Shown piece by piece: positions 36,301-45,632 of a DNA stretch of 61,394 nt (within the stretch, counting starts at the first letter, position 1; every line of letters starts with the position of its first letter). The DNA is from Pigoraptor vietnamica. Its lineage: Eukaryota; Opisthokonta; Filasterea. The notes under the pieces were generated by a model. That model made no database searches and was not told the DNA's origin. It was given only the letters and a program-made list of their open reading frames with translations. Where the stretch lies: NCBI GenBank assembly GCA_943704525.1, contig CALSCQ010002417.1, positions 1 to 61,394 on the forward strand, given 5' to 3'. Position numbers and translations under genes: made by a program.

Positions 36301-39300
36301 CCACGTCGTACGCCTCCGCCGCGACGGTAATCGTCTCGGTCTGGACGACGCCGTAAATCTTCTCCACGTCCGACACCTCCAGGCGGATGGCCTTCTTCAC
36401 GACGACTGGCTTGGTCGCGTGGAACGCCGCCGTGACGATGCACTCCGTCTTCGGCTCGATCGTCCCCTGCGTCGGCGTGACGGTGAACTCCTCGCCGAGC
36501 GAGTCGGTGCCCTGGAGGCGCCACGACACGGGCAGCAGCGTGTTGTTCTTGAGGTGGAGGGCCCGCGTCTCGCGGCGCTTGAGGAGAAGGCGGTCGAACG
36601 ACAGCATCTTCTTGTCGAGTTCGAGCTCGGGGCGCACGCCGTGGCAGCTGATGTTGAACGTGAGCGGGTCGGGGTTGTCCTTGACGCAGCACACTACGAC
36701 GTCCTCGAAGAAGCCGGCGACCTTCGGGTACGCCCAGATGGTCACCTCCTTCGTCTCGCCGGGGCGGAGCGTGAGGTTCGAAGGGTCGAGCAGGAAGCAG
36801 TTGAGCGTCGTGTCGTGCTGGAAACACACCGAGACGACGCACTCGAGCCCGCCAGAGTTGGTGAGCGAGAAGCGCTCCATGTTGCCGGGGAAGCGCCCCT
36901 CCTTGTAGCGGTCGCGCGACTTGCCGCAGAGCAGCGGCCCAAACTCAAACGTGTCGGTCGACTCGATAAACTCCTTGTGCACAATGTCCTCCTCCGTGCG
37001 CACCTTGCGCGTGACGGGGAACAGGCACTTGAGGTCCGACTCGAGGTCCGGCACCTGGCACGTGCCCTTCGCCGTCAGACGGAACTGCACGCCGTTGCCG
37101 ACAGTCTCAAAGACGAGCTTCTCCTCGAACCGCCCGACCTCTTCAGAGACAAAGCGGACCGTAACCTCGACGCTCCCCCTCGGCGCAATCACCCAGCGGT
37201 ACGTCGACGCCTTCGCTTCCTCGTCGTGTCCGTCGGCTGCAGACGTGTTCACCGCCTGGAGGTCCTTGGTCACCTTCGACCAGTCCGACTTCCCGCTCGC
37301 TGCGGCGGCCGCCTTCCCGATCGACTTGAAGCTCTTCTTGCCGAGAGTTCCAGTGTCAGCGGCGCCCACGCCACGGTCCGACAGGCGGCTCGATGCGCCG
37401 CCGGCGTCGCGACCCTCGGCGCGGGACGAGGTGCCCTGGCCAGCATCGTCGTGGCCGGCGTCTTCCTCCGGGGGGATTTCGCGCGCAGTCAGCACAAAGT
37501 GCTCGACCGGCGTGCGCGGCTTGCGGACGCTCGGGAAGCGCAGCGCAGAGAACAGCGCCGGCGGGGGAATGCGCATCGCGAGTATCGCGGCCTCTTCCTC
37601 GAGCTCCTGCGTGGTGGGAAGCTTGCCCATCACCGCGCTCTTGACGTCGCCCTGCTCGGCGGCCCCGTCGATTTCAAGCACGGGAACGTCGGCTTCGAGC
37701 CCTTCCTCCTCGCACGTCTCCTCCTCCACAACCTCCGGCTTCGGCGCCGCCTCGACCACGGGCGTTGCGCCCACGCGGCTGCGCGCCTGCGACAGGGGCG
37801 CGGTCGTAGAGGGTCCAGAGGTCGTCGCTTGCGCACCCTTCGCGTGAACCGCGGCTCCCTTCGCATTCGCGGCCGCGTTCGCCCCAGCACCGTCCGCCGT
37901 CGTCGCGCCTGGCGCCCCAGGCACGCCAGTCGCGGGCTGCGCGGCCGGCGGCACCCCGTTGCGAGTGCGGTCCCACGCGGCCACGAGCGCCAACACGGCC
38001 TCGCGTGTCGACTCGAACGCGGTGAGGCGCGCCTGCAGCTTGGCCGTCATGGGAGCGACGACGTCGTCGTCGGCACTGATGAGGCCGCGGTAGTCGCCCT
38101 GCAGCACCTGCGAGCGCGTGCGCTTGTCTAGAGAGAGCTTGTCGATGACCGCCTCCAGGCTGAACTTCGAGTCCGAGCGCCGCGTGGGCGTGGAAATGCC
38201 GAGGGGCGACTTGGCGGCGTCCCGCATTTTGTCCATGGCCGACTGCAGCATAGAGTCCTTCCGCTTCATCTGGCCCTTCGGATTAATGCTGATCCGCCGC
38301 TTCTCGTCGCCCTTGAGCGCCGCAACGCCAGGAACAAGCACGTTGAGTCCAGAGTTGCCCGTTGCCAGCGAGTTGGCGTTTCCGGCGGCCGTCCCGGCAC
38401 CCGCGGCGCCGGCGACGGCGGCCGCGCCACCCGCGCCGGCAGCGGCGTTGGCCTTGGGCTTCTTCGTCTTCTCTTCCTCGTGCTTCTGCTCGCGCGCCAT
38501 CGCAAGCTCCATCTCCTTCCGTTCCTCCTCCATCCGGCGGCGGAGCTCTTCCTGGAGAATGCGCTTGCGTGCCTTGCGGCGCTCGTCGTACGCCTCCTTC
38601 TCGGCGTCCGACAGGCGGTCGTACTCGTCCTCGGTGATCTCGGGCCAGTCCAGCACGCTCTTGCGCATCGCATACTCCTCGCTCCGCTGCCTGTTCGAGA
38701 GCACCTCGCGCTCGTGAACGATCGACTGGTCCGCGGCGATAGACACAAAGAACACGCGGCGGCGGCCCTTCAGCGCCTTGAACACGGCCGTCAGCGCCCC
38801 CTCAGGACCCGCGGCGAAGCGCGTCTCGAGGCCGTCGACGACCGTTGCCTTGTGGGCGTCCGCGCGGCCAAAGCGCCACGCGAGCGTGTCCAAGAGCACG
38901 GATTCCGGCAGCACAAACGGAGGGACTTCGGGCTCCGCCGCAGCGGCCTCCTTCTTGGCGGCGTCGTGGGGCTCCTTGTCCTTCTCGCCCTTCTCGCCCT
39001 TCTCTCCCTTCTCGGGCTTCTCGGGCTTCTCGGGCTTCTCGGTTTTCTCTGCCTTGTCGCCGCGCTCGCCCTTCTCCTTCCCCTGCGTGGCCGCGTCCTT
39101 CGCAACAGACGGAATGAGACCGGGAACGGCTGCCACGCCCGCAGCAAGACCGGCAGCCTGGGCAGCAGCGGCATCCGCACCGCCAGTGAGCGCAGCGGCG
39201 TTCGCCGTCGATGCCGCGAGCTGCACGCCCTGGAGCAGCGCCGTGCCCTCCGGCGTGGACAGGAGAAAGTCGCGCAGGGAAGCGCACGCGTCGCCCTCTT

Positions 39301-42300
39301 CCAACAAGCCGGCAACAACGGCCTCGTCGATCGCGACGCTCACGCCGCCATAGTACGTCGCAATGGCCCGCGACAGCGACGTCTTCCCGCTCAGAGGCGG
39401 GCCGTACACGACCACGTTCACGCCAAAGTCCGGTTTGTGCGTGGGCTTCGTGGGAGAGATCGAGGCGAGGTACTTGTTCACGGCCGCCTGCACGGGCGAC
39501 ACGAGCTCGCCCACGCCCTCTCCGTCCGCGTGCACGTCCTTCGCGACCGACTCGTCCGCCGGCGCGGCCGCAGGGGCGAGGCCCGCAGTCGCCAGCCCAG
39601 CGACGCTCGAGCTCGCAAGGTTCGAGGAAGCGAGCGAGACGTTTGCGCCGGTGAAGGCCGCAGCCGCGTTGAGGAGACCCGGCGTTGTCGCGCCGCCGTC
39701 CCGCTGGCCTGGCGTCGGGGACGGGGCCGAGGGGGGCGGGGCATTGGCGGCGGGAGAGCTTGCCGCTGGGTTTGCTGACGTCGTCGAGGCGGTGGGCCCG
39801 ATGGCATCATCAGGCGCCGGCACCTTCGAAGAGTAGGCGTCCACAATCTCCTGTGGGAGGCCCTCGCCCGGGCCGCGCGGGGGGAGGAGGAGGAGGCCCT
39901 TGTCGTAGCCCTCGACGCGGCGGAGAAGCTCCTCTTCCTCGAGGTGCTGGCGGTCGAAATCGACCGAAAAGACCTCGATGGGGAAGTCGTGCGGGTTCGA
40001 GATGGTGATCGTCGTCTCCGCACCCGACGAGAACGGAAGAATGGGCCCGAGCTCCACAGAGCTGGCGCTGAAGTCGGCGTGCGCCTGCACGGCCGCGCCG
40101 AGAACCGAGAGCACCTGCGGGCGCCCGTTCATCAGAATGCGGAAGGGCAGCTTGGCGGCGTACGCCTGCTCGCCCTCGGGGATAAACTGGACGCGCACGT
40201 TCACGCGCTGGTCGGGCTCGAGCACGCCGCGCATGGGCACGACCGTGAAGTACGAGTGCATCGCGCGGACGGGCTTCTCCTGCTGCCCGCGCGTGCCGCC
40301 GGGAGTCGTCTTGAGCTCCTCCTTGACGTAGCGCCACTCGCACGGCACCGGCTTCGTGTTGTGCAGCTGCACGGTCATCACTTTGGCCGAGCCGCACACG
40401 AGCGTGCCGAAATCGAGCGTGTCGCTGCTCAGCACGAGGTCGGGGACGATGACCGTCGCGCGCAGGCGAAGGAGCACCGCGGGCCCGTTCAAAATGTCGA
40501 TCGGAACGAGCACCTCGAGGAGGCCCGGGTTCGTCGTCTTCACGCTCGTCTGCAGCGTAACGACGACGTCCACGTGCTCGCCGCCACTCGGAAGCGACTT
40601 GACGCGCTCGGGCTCCACGGCAAACCCGGTGCCGTTGAGCGCGCGCTTGTCGAACGAGAAGGTCACCGGCCCAAAGCCCTGGTTGGCCACGCGCACCGTC
40701 TTGCGCGTGTTTCCGCCACGCACGACGTTCCCAAAGTCCAGCACGTAGGTCGCGAGGACGGGCTTCGGGGGGCTGTTCTTCGCTCCAATGCGAACCGACG
40801 GCACGGGCGCGGTCGGCGCGACGTCGCCTGTGACAGACGTGTTGACGGCAGCGGGCGCAGCCAAGGCGCCGGGCTGGGGCGCTTCCGAAGAAGTGTTGGC
40901 GCGCGGACGGCGCTCAAGGCCACGCTCGACGACCTCCATGGCGTGGCGCTTGACGGCCAATCGCTCGCGCTCGGCGTCGGCGGTCGGGTCCTCCGAGACA
41001 GGCACAATGGCGCCGTCCTCCTCTCGCGGGAGCGCAAACGAGATGCGCGGAAAGACGCCCTCGCCGGACACCGTGATGCGCTCAGGCTCAAAGTGGGCGA
41101 CCTGGAGCTCAATCCAGCCGCTGAACTTCTCCGGAACGGCCGGGCTGAACGTCACAACGATGCGCTGGCGGCTCATGGGGGGTATGTGGCCACTCGAGGG
41201 GGACGCCGTGAGCGCCTTCCACCGCGTGGGCTGGCCCTGCGAGTCGCACGCGGCGACGCCGAGCACAGAGTAATCAAAGGCGACGCGGCCAGTGTTCGAG
41301 AGAAACACCTCGGCCTCGACGCGCTCCTTGTACGGCTGCATGCCAAAGTCCACGTGACGGCGGTCAATCTCGTAGCGGATGGTCGACGCCTGCCCTCCGA
41401 TCGCGATCTCGTATTGGGGACCGCCGACGACGTCGCACACGGCGACCGCATTGAACTGCCCGTCGCAGTGGCCGTAGAACGTGAACCGCACAGACTCGGA
41501 CTGGCCGGCCTTGAGCGTGCTGCGGAGGGGCATGATGTCGAAAACTTGCGAGATGTCGCCAATGCCCAGCTGCATCCCCGGCGCGCCCATCTGGAGGCGG
41601 TCGTCGTCCAGGAACGACCAGCTGTACGTCACATCCAGAGGTCCCGGGTTCGAAACCTCCATCGTGCGCGTCGCCTCCGTGTCGTTGAGAACGCACTTGA
41701 AGTCAACGTTCGTGGCCTCGAACATGAGGTTGGGGAAGCTGACCGACGCGTGCAGGTCGATGCCGTCCTTCTGCGGGTGCTCGCCGTAGCCGACCGTTAG
41801 GCGCCCGTGCTCCTGCTTCGAGTGGAAGTCGCTCTTGTATGCCGGGTCAAAGCGTATCTCCACGAGCGCCTCGTCGTCAGGTGCCAGACGCACCTCCGAC
41901 TGCGACAGCAGCTGGAAGGGGAACGACGTGCGCAACGTCGCCGTGAGGGGGAGCGACGACACGTTCCGAATCGTCGTCTGCCGCACCTGCGCCTGCATGG
42001 GCGCGTCCGGCGAGTACTCGTAGACAAAAGTGAGCGAGGGATCGCCAAACTTGAGCAGCGGGTCGATAAACTCGGCCGACGCGTGCAGCTCGATGATCGC
42101 CTCCTTGTTCGTGCCCTTCCCAATCTGCGTCAGGCACACGAGCTTCTCCCGCACGAGCTGCGAGTGCGCGCTGAAACCGCGGAGAATGATCGTCTGCCGT
42201 GCGCCGGGCTCGAGCGTCACGCGATCGGGGATGACCGTGAACACGGAGCGATGGTGGCCGCCCGTTGTGACCTCCTTCGGCTTCGGGGACGGCGCCGGCT

Positions 42301-45163
42301 CGTCCTTGTTTGCGGCGGTGCGCGCGCGGCGGCTGGCACCACGGTCCACCATCCACGACAGCACCTGCGACCGCCGCCCCTTGTTCTCAAGCACAAACTC
42401 GCGCGAGCAGGGCCGGTTGCTGAAGTGATGGCCAAAGTCAATGGCATCGAGGGTCTGGTCGCTCGTGATCGTGGACCCAAAGCCCGTCGCCTCGAGCGCA
42501 ATCTGGTACGTCGCGCCGTTGGCCACCGCAATGGTGAGCTTGTCGGCAAAGTGGACAGAGTCGTCGACGTACGCCGTGATGACAATCGTCGTCGTCTCCT
42601 TCGGGGCAATAACACCCGAGAGCGTGTCCGCCTCAAACACCGACCGACGCCCCGCGAGCGTGCACTGGAACTCGGCGGGTATGAGCGACGCGTTCGTCAG
42701 CTGCAGCGTGCGCGACACAGACTTGAGCACGGGCACGCGTCCCCAGTCGAGCGACTCTGCGTCAACAGTCACCGCAGGGCCGACGCCGACCGCGCAGAGG
42801 AGGACCTGCAGCGGCTCCGACTCGCTCCCGGCGATGCGGAACCGCGCCGTCGCCTCGATGGACCCCATCTCGAGCACAGCCACGCGCAGCATGACCCTCT
42901 GCGTCGAGCGGGGGGCGATAATGCCGCGCGGGTTGTCGCACTCGAACGAGATCGCGCTTCCCTCGCCGCTGGACACGGGCGCGCCGGGGGTGGCCGGGCG
43001 GGAACCCTCCCAGTTGCACAGCTCGTAGCGCGCGGGGAGGTCCGTCGAGTTGGTCATCTCGACCATCTTCTCGTACGGGTACCCAAGGTAGCACTTGCCG
43101 AGCTCGAGCAGCGGCGTCGACATGGTGATCTCGGGGACGACGCACGTGGCCTTGATGGGGATCGACAGCACTTCCTCACCGACGCCCGCGACGTCGACCG
43201 TGAGCGCGACGTCGTACGTGCGCAGCGTCATCGACGTGAGGTCGATTTGAATGAGCTCGCGCCCCTGCGGCGGGATGACGCCCGTGTTGTTCGTAATCTC
43301 AAACTCCTTCTGCGGTCCCTCGCCGTCCGCCGGCACGTGGAGGCGGTACGACATCTCTATCCGCGACGTGTTGACGAGCGAGACGCTGGCCGTGTTGATA
43401 AAGCCGTACGACACTGTCCCAAAGTCAATCTCGCGCGCGTCAAAGTGGAACGTCGGGCCGACCACCTTCCCGCTAAAGTTGAGCGCGAGCGTCTCCGTCG
43501 TCCCCTCGAGCGCCCACGAAAAGTCCTCGGAAAAGTCACCGAGCTGGTCGGAACGGAACGTAATCTGCACGGCCTGCGACCCTCCCACGGGCAGCCGGCC
43601 GTGGCTCGGGACGAACGTGAACTTGGGACCGAAGAGCGTCTTGGGCGAGACGAGGTGGAAGGGCACGTCAATGTCGCCGCGGTTCTCGAGCACCGCCTCG
43701 TAGCGGTGGACAGAGTTTACAAACACGCTGCCAATGTCCAGCGCGTCGAACGAGAAGCGCGCCTTTGGGCCAATTCCCTGCCCCTTGAGGGTGAGGGGAA
43801 GACGCGTCTCGCGCCCGGTAATGTCGCAGTAGACGGTCCTCGGGTACAGGACGGCCTCCTGCGGGCGAAACACGACAGTCACCTCGACCTGAGAGTTCGG
43901 CCAAATGTCCCCCTCGACGGGCTCGATCGTGTAGATGTCGTCGGCGTAGAGCATTTTGTCGTTCTCGAGCGCCCGCCGCTTGTTCTTGAACTTGCGGGAG
44001 AGGAGCGACACGTGGCCCTGCTGCGACGGATCCGCCGTCACAATCTCGCGGAAGAGCGCCATCTCCTCCTTCTCGGCGTTGTCGAGATCGATCGCAAAGC
44101 GCTCGCGCTGCCGCATCTCCTCGGCCTCCGTCGCCGCCGCCTTCCAGCAAAAGTGCACCATAATGTCGCTGCGGTTGAAGATGCGCACCGTCCGCTGCGA
44201 CGACAGCGACACGTACGTGTTCTCCAGACGGAGCGTCGTCTTTTCGAGGCGCACGTTCGCGTCGTCGCCGCTCCCGATCAACCGCACGTACACGCACTCG
44301 CCCGTGTCGTACTGAATCGAGAGCTCTCCCGTGTGCCCGCACACGGCATCCGGCCTGAAAGTGACCTCCATCTGCATGCTTCCCTGCACGCCCAGCTGCC
44401 CGTCGGCGACAGACACACCAAAAGGCTCCTCGGCGCGGATCATGAATCGCGCATCGCGGTCGCCGATGTTGCGCACAAGTAGCGTCTTGCTCGACGTGTG
44501 CTTGACGGGGCACGCGCCAAAGCTGATCTCGTCGGGGAAGTCGAGCATGGCGCGGGCGCCAATCGCGCGCACGGGCACGACAAACTTCTCGCGCTCCGTG
44601 ATGCAGACAATCTCGCACGCGTAGTCGCACTTCATCTCTGGCTTGAAGCGGACCGTGTACGTGACGTCCATGCCGGGCGCAATCTTCGCACCGGCGTTCT
44701 TCGGAGGGATCACCGAAAAGTACGGCGACTCCGGAGGCACGACCTTGACGCGGCGAGGCACGCGGTCCATGTTGCGGAGGGACAGCGGGACCTCGTGCGT
44801 CTCGAACGGCTCGTAGAGGTGGAAGACGGCCTCCGAGGGAAAGGGCTGGAAGAGCGCCTCGTTGATGTCGATCTGCGAGTCCGTGTGCGACGCATCGCTC
44901 GCGTCCACAAACTCGATGATCTTGGGCGGTCGCACCTCCCTTATCCTCTGCAATCGCTCCACCGTCCCCAGCGACATGTCCGCCATGAAAGTCGACGGCC
45001 GCATCTTTTCCTCCTGGGGAGGGTGGCGCACAACCTTCGGGCACTTCAGGCGCAGCTTCTGCGGCGTCACCTGTTGCACGCCCGTGGGCCGCGCCGTCCC
45101 GTTGGCGTCCTCTGCCGCGGCGGGAAGGTGCCGCCCATTTCCATTGGTATGCACTTGCATCAT
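30335..45163 (-). CDS. HYDIN: HYDIN-like giant ciliary central-apparatus protein, intronless
   Basis: A 4942-residue protein in a single 14.8-kb exon; human HYDIN is about 5121. HYDIN sits in the C2b projection of the axonemal central pair and is needed for ciliary beating. The chain is almost wholly made of Ig-like ASH/MSP-type repeats with the recurring logic FxVxPxxGxIxPGxxxxVxVxFxP, for example YFSVIPPKNAGAKIAPGMDV and FSISPLEGYISPGMEVAFEV. Around residues 1913-2165 is the HYDIN adenylate-kinase-like P-loop domain, starting NVVVYGPPLSGKTSLSRAIA and resuming LPESVLLDTLAWRFGRADAH. It is interrupted by an Ala-rich and KGEKGEK low-complexity insert near residue 2050. A charged coiled segment (EELRRRMEEERKEMELAMAR) follows near 2200, and the Ala/Pro-rich linkers end near 2450. 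ASH repeats then continue to the end. The start MMQVHTNGNG is the first ATG of the frame. The absence of introns contrasts with multi-exon neighbours. Confidence 0.96.
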   Translation of the reverse strand: MMQVHTNGNGRHLPAAAEDANGTARPTGVQQVTPQKLRLKCPKVVRHPPQEEKMRPSTFMADMSLGTVERLQRIREVRPPKIIEFVDASDASHTDSQIDINEALFQPFPSEAVFHLYEPFETHEVPLSLRNMDRVPRRVKVVPPESPYFSVIPPKNAGAKIAPGMDVTYTVRFKPEMKCDYACEIVCITEREKFVVPVRAIGARAMLDFPDEISFGACPVKHTSSKTLLVRNIGDRDARFMIRAEEPFGVSVADGQLGVQGSMQMEVTFRPDAVCGHTGELSIQYDTGECVYVRLIGSGDDANVRLEKTTLRLENTYVSLSSQRTVRIFNRSDIMVHFCWKAAATEAEEMRQRERFAIDLDNAEKEEMALFREIVTADPSQQGHVSLLSRKFKNKRRALENDKMLYADDIYTIEPVEGDIWPNSQVEVTVVFRPQEAVLYPRTVYCDITGRETRLPLTLKGQGIGPKARFSFDALDIGSVFVNSVHRYEAVLENRGDIDVPFHLVSPKTLFGPKFTFVPSHGRLPVGGSQAVQITFRSDQLGDFSEDFSWALEGTTETLALNFSGKVVGPTFHFDAREIDFGTVSYGFINTASVSLVNTSRIEMSYRLHVPADGEGPQKEFEITNNTGVIPPQGRELIQIDLTSMTLRTYDVALTVDVAGVGEEVLSIPIKATCVVPEITMSTPLLELGKCYLGYPYEKMVEMTNSTDLPARYELCNWEGSRPATPGAPVSSGEGSAISFECDNPRGIIAPRSTQRVMLRVAVLEMGSIEATARFRIAGSESEPLQVLLCAVGVGPAVTVDAESLDWGRVPVLKSVSRTLQLTNASLIPAEFQCTLAGRRSVFEADTLSGVIAPKETTTIVITAYVDDSVHFADKLTIAVANGATYQIALEATGFGSTITSDQTLDAIDFGHHFSNRPCSREFVLENKGRRSQVLSWMVDRGASRRARTAANKDEPAPSPKPKEVTTGGHHRSVFTVIPDRVTLEPGARQTIILRGFSAHSQLVREKLVCLTQIGKGTNKEAIIELHASAEFIDPLLKFGDPSLTFVYEYSPDAPMQAQVRQTTIRNVSSLPLTATLRTSFPFQLLSQSEVRLAPDDEALVEIRFDPAYKSDFHSKQEHGRLTVGYGEHPQKDGIDLHASVSFPNLMFEATNVDFKCVLNDTEATRTMEVSNPGPLDVTYSWSFLDDDRLQMGAPGMQLGIGDISQVFDIMPLRSTLKAGQSESVRFTFYGHCDGQFNAVAVCDVVGGPQYEIAIGGQASTIRYEIDRRHVDFGMQPYKERVEAEVFLSNTGRVAFDYSVLGVAACDSQGQPTRWKALTASPSSGHIPPMSRQRIVVTFSPAVPEKFSGWIELQVAHFEPERITVSGEGVFPRISFALPREEDGAIVPVSEDPTADAERERLAVKRHAMEVVERGLERRPRANTSSEAPQPGALAAPAAVNTSVTGDVAPTAPVPSVRIGAKNSPPKPVLATYVLDFGNVVRGGNTRKTVRVANQGFGPVTFSFDKRALNGTGFAVEPERVKSLPSGGEHVDVVVTLQTSVKTTNPGLLEVLVPIDILNGPAVLLRLRATVIVPDLVLSSDTLDFGTLVCGSAKVMTVQLHNTKPVPCEWRYVKEELKTTPGGTRGQQEKPVRAMHSYFTVVPMRGVLEPDQRVNVRVQFIPEGEQAYAAKLPFRILMNGRPQVLSVLGAAVQAHADFSASSVELGPILPFSSGAETTITISNPHDFPIEVFSVDFDRQHLEEEELLRRVEGYDKGLLLLPPRGPGEGLPQEIVDAYSSKVPAPDDAIGPTASTTSANPAASSPAANAPPPSAPSPTPGQRDGGATTPGLLNAAAAFTGANVSLASSNLASSSVAGLATAGLAPAAAPADESVAKDVHADGEGVGELVSPVQAAVNKYLASISPTKPTHKPDFGVNVVVYGPPLSGKTSLSRAIATYYGGVSVAIDEAVVAGLLEEGDACASLRDFLLSTPEGTALLQGVQLAASTANAAALTGGADAAAAQAAGLAAGVAAVPGLIPSVAKDAATQGKEKGERGDKAEKTEKPEKPEKPEKGEKGEKGEKDKEPHDAAKKEAAAAEPEVPPFVLPESVLLDTLAWRFGRADAHKATVVDGLETRFAAGPEGALTAVFKALKGRRRVFFVSIAADQSIVHEREVLSNRQRSEEYAMRKSVLDWPEITEDEYDRLSDAEKEAYDERRKARKRILQEELRRRMEEERKEMELAMAREQKHEEEKTKKPKANAAAGAGGAAAVAGAAGAGTAAGNANSLATGNSGLNVLVPGVAALKGDEKRRISINPKGQMKRKDSMLQSAMDKMRDAAKSPLGISTPTRRSDSKFSLEAVIDKLSLDKRTRSQVLQGDYRGLISADDDVVAPMTAKLQARLTAFESTREAVLALVAAWDRTRNGVPPAAQPATGVPGAPGATTADGAGANAAANAKGAAVHAKGAQATTSGPSTTAPLSQARSRVGATPVVEAAPKPEVVEEETCEEEGLEADVPVLEIDGAAEQGDVKSAVMGKLPTTQELEEEAAILAMRIPPPALFSALRFPSVRKPRTPVEHFVLTAREIPPEEDAGHDDAGQGTSSRAEGRDAGGASSRLSDRGVGAADTGTLGKKSFKSIGKAAAAASGKSDWSKVTKDLQAVNTSAADGHDEEAKASTYRWVIAPRGSVEVTVRFVSEEVGRFEEKLVFETVGNGVQFRLTAKGTCQVPDLESDLKCLFPVTRKVRTEEDIVHKEFIESTDTFEFGPLLCGKSRDRYKEGRFPGNMERFSLTNSGGLECVVSVCFQHDTTLNCFLLDPSNLTLRPGETKEVTIWAYPKVAGFFEDVVVCCVKDNPDPLTFNISCHGVRPELELDKKMLSFDRLLLKRRETRALHLKNNTLLPVSWRLQGTDSLGEEFTVTPTQGTIEPKTECIVTAAFHATKPVVVKKAIRLEVSDVEKIYGVVQTETITVAAEAYDVAIDVHFPKNCDGGLDFGVIKVYEEAKHTCTLKNKGKYEIGFKFVFDKAETDIPDVADMFMLSSESGQVLANDKPFPITVAFRAQREVQMRECPALKCLVMEPQTGELIATIPVKITLRTVFSRYAIQPIRDINFGAMVFNTKKTRSFTIENQGEFEFKYAIFNMSDGGDYPRPRLGALNALQRGNMRTGSRTSLSKPPPAVKPPRRVDTKQEAGRLTMGIFNVSPAAGVVGPGSSQVVTVECHAETAGRFEELLGIDVSDRQPDDNPSGIEYKLVAESCVPGINTTDMTAVFEEHSVVRRLDLFNAQRNVYSEDDRVFLFGAFIAGQQAQVRFKISNPHKVPCDVVVACRPRTKATTSDFAFDVEPKRLSIPSHEHRYVTVVFAPVAMQSYTGIFEATVENGSNTKTKTLAFELRGEGTLPRVSIVKPLPRSGRVANPLLQFRRLLLGRDQSLPLVLRNDGIIPATIHLDINAPDSVSAASASRAFSCPRAGMPVLIHNGQSQTFNVNFHPTEAGRFGCELRMRVQDNPFEDTVIELAGEGYTDDVAFDNLPDEDESDLLPFGDCAVGESRSLSFTLSNHSAEAARFEFSCPHAEFSFHPLIGHVKARSARQVTVSFLAHQTQEFRNVPITCRVVKIAYPDPNSAPEWDDSARTVRWATVRDERGKSMPKKVVEPEPEPAHEVIEELPATELSLRACAIADNARFKCDTTTVQFRSTLMYQTRAFSFPVTNTGIVSLKYNWAITDDLADDDSPPEVPPFSVHPPSGVIEAGETAVFSVRFSPVDVRDYECTMNCDITNLDPALSPPRIALRGRSLRPFCHFEVEESDYITAGRRNPELAVPGGPGTQLDPTTRVIEFGSVGVKVRNTKRFYIVNPTSMSYEFVWECEDAPTPGQAQVFKCMTPKGTVLSGKKTEVVFEYTPESLDLVESFWRFRIAEHSIQIPFLLVGHADEPKVYLDRSNVNFRAQLLNHESKEIVYLINNETSPFSFAFNEASIRGDNASALLSVSPLSGTIPPEGKVAIEVRFAPKQEKELNYNVVCNIKKKPTPVTLNVKGEGYAIHVDVHSELGDGRLAEFVAGSQCALDFGEVQINERSVRQVSIANAGKYNFDFVWRLDTHGRSGPPPISISPDSGTVLKGDRAVCEVTFHPHGRSTTARVEAVLKIANGPAYPVLITGNGCMPHLGFSFTSHDFGPCFLYKPGMPTLTKTLQIVNRDTREMSVDCLFASKPHLEVHAQPTMLAAGESCDIPITFIPREAIQYQETIQFEVNGLSRFAVEVKGSGTEFKLEPVNPSNKVVAFGALRVGHTATRSVKLINRSAVPVTFSLGPQAAFTSLRRNCVLFSSPLEYTLKPKATCSVELSFNPDVRLPPFAEEIHAEAMGQSCPLFAVTGACQGIDIKLDNDNVPFGAVVQKSRSTRRVVIQNVGDVGARFKWEAKRFAPDFSISPLEGYISPGMEVAFEVVFHPEELNNDIRYEDIPCEIEGSTPLSLTLTGMCVAQPPQSEVIRFNTSVRQRETKTIAITNKTAQRWYLQPIIDSEFWTGPEAISIDPGMSKPYEITYQPLTMTNESRHQGSIFFPLPDGSGLLYTLSGTADAPKPSGTINREVPCKTPYTELLPVTNWLKRPQRFRVSIEVAKPDNSTALKGVDYIDVPGQMRRDYKLNFYAYKEGVTNARVVFKNEHTQEYLYYIVTFKATPPGVISMVDLTTPVRQPITRTLTLENPLSSPVQLTCSCSSPDVIVPHNVVLPPSAEGHIAIEYLPLRVGDQTCKLLLNCAELGVYQYDLRLVATPAGPERSMQFKVGLGGSQVQTFRFLSYAKTKTEYTCRIDSPDFTVDRTVAAPANTGSGGVEICVDVTYEPSKLGDTRTTLYVSSPIGGEYTCPLFGHCVPSKPQGPFTIKAGTTASIPFKNVFASSHAFSFSVDNPAFSVKSTETIGAKKTFNVQITYKTNTPKVPRMGKLVVTSAQGGADMAGVSWTYYLRGVGSLN

Positions 45164-45632
45164 TTTCGCTGCGCGAGGAAAAGCGGACGCCGAGTCCCGC
45201 TCAGACGTCCCCCCAAACGCACGCGATACGTCGAATCACGCTCAAACAACGCGAGTTAACGACCGTCGACCATGCCCCAATAGTGTGGGCGATGCGCAAG
45301 CACCGCTACGGACAACACCGCGAAACGGATCAGTACGCGCCAATTCTCCTCTCGTAAAAAGCGGTCGAGGAGCAACAGAATATAACAAAGCCGCACAGCG
45401 TGGATAGTGGGGCTTGTGTGTGTGAAAGCGTAACGCGCAATAACGTCACGCAATGTAGACGTGTGTGTGCACGACACCTTGCGCCCATGCGCCCGTTTGA
45501 AAAAACCGATCAGTCTGAAAAATTCCCGTTGTCGTGGAGATGGCCCGCAACGCCCACCTTATACAAATATGGCAAATTCCACGCCAAAAGTACAAATTTG
45601 GATTTCAAAATTCCTTTTCCCCAATTTTGTGA
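45164..45632. other. Upstream region of the HYDIN gene
   Basis: 469 bases before the HYDIN start. It becomes AT-rich at about 45540-45630. No gene or clear TATA box was recognised. It borders the tandem array that starts near 45633. Confidence 0.5.

Noticed and set aside
30017-44482. Very long plus-strand open frames (1150, 1547, 432, 618 and 891 codons) tiling the region
   Set aside because: They run antisense to HYDIN in one register and are rich in Arg, Val, Leu and Asp without domains. They arise because the GC-rich third positions of the real gene remove stops on the other strand.
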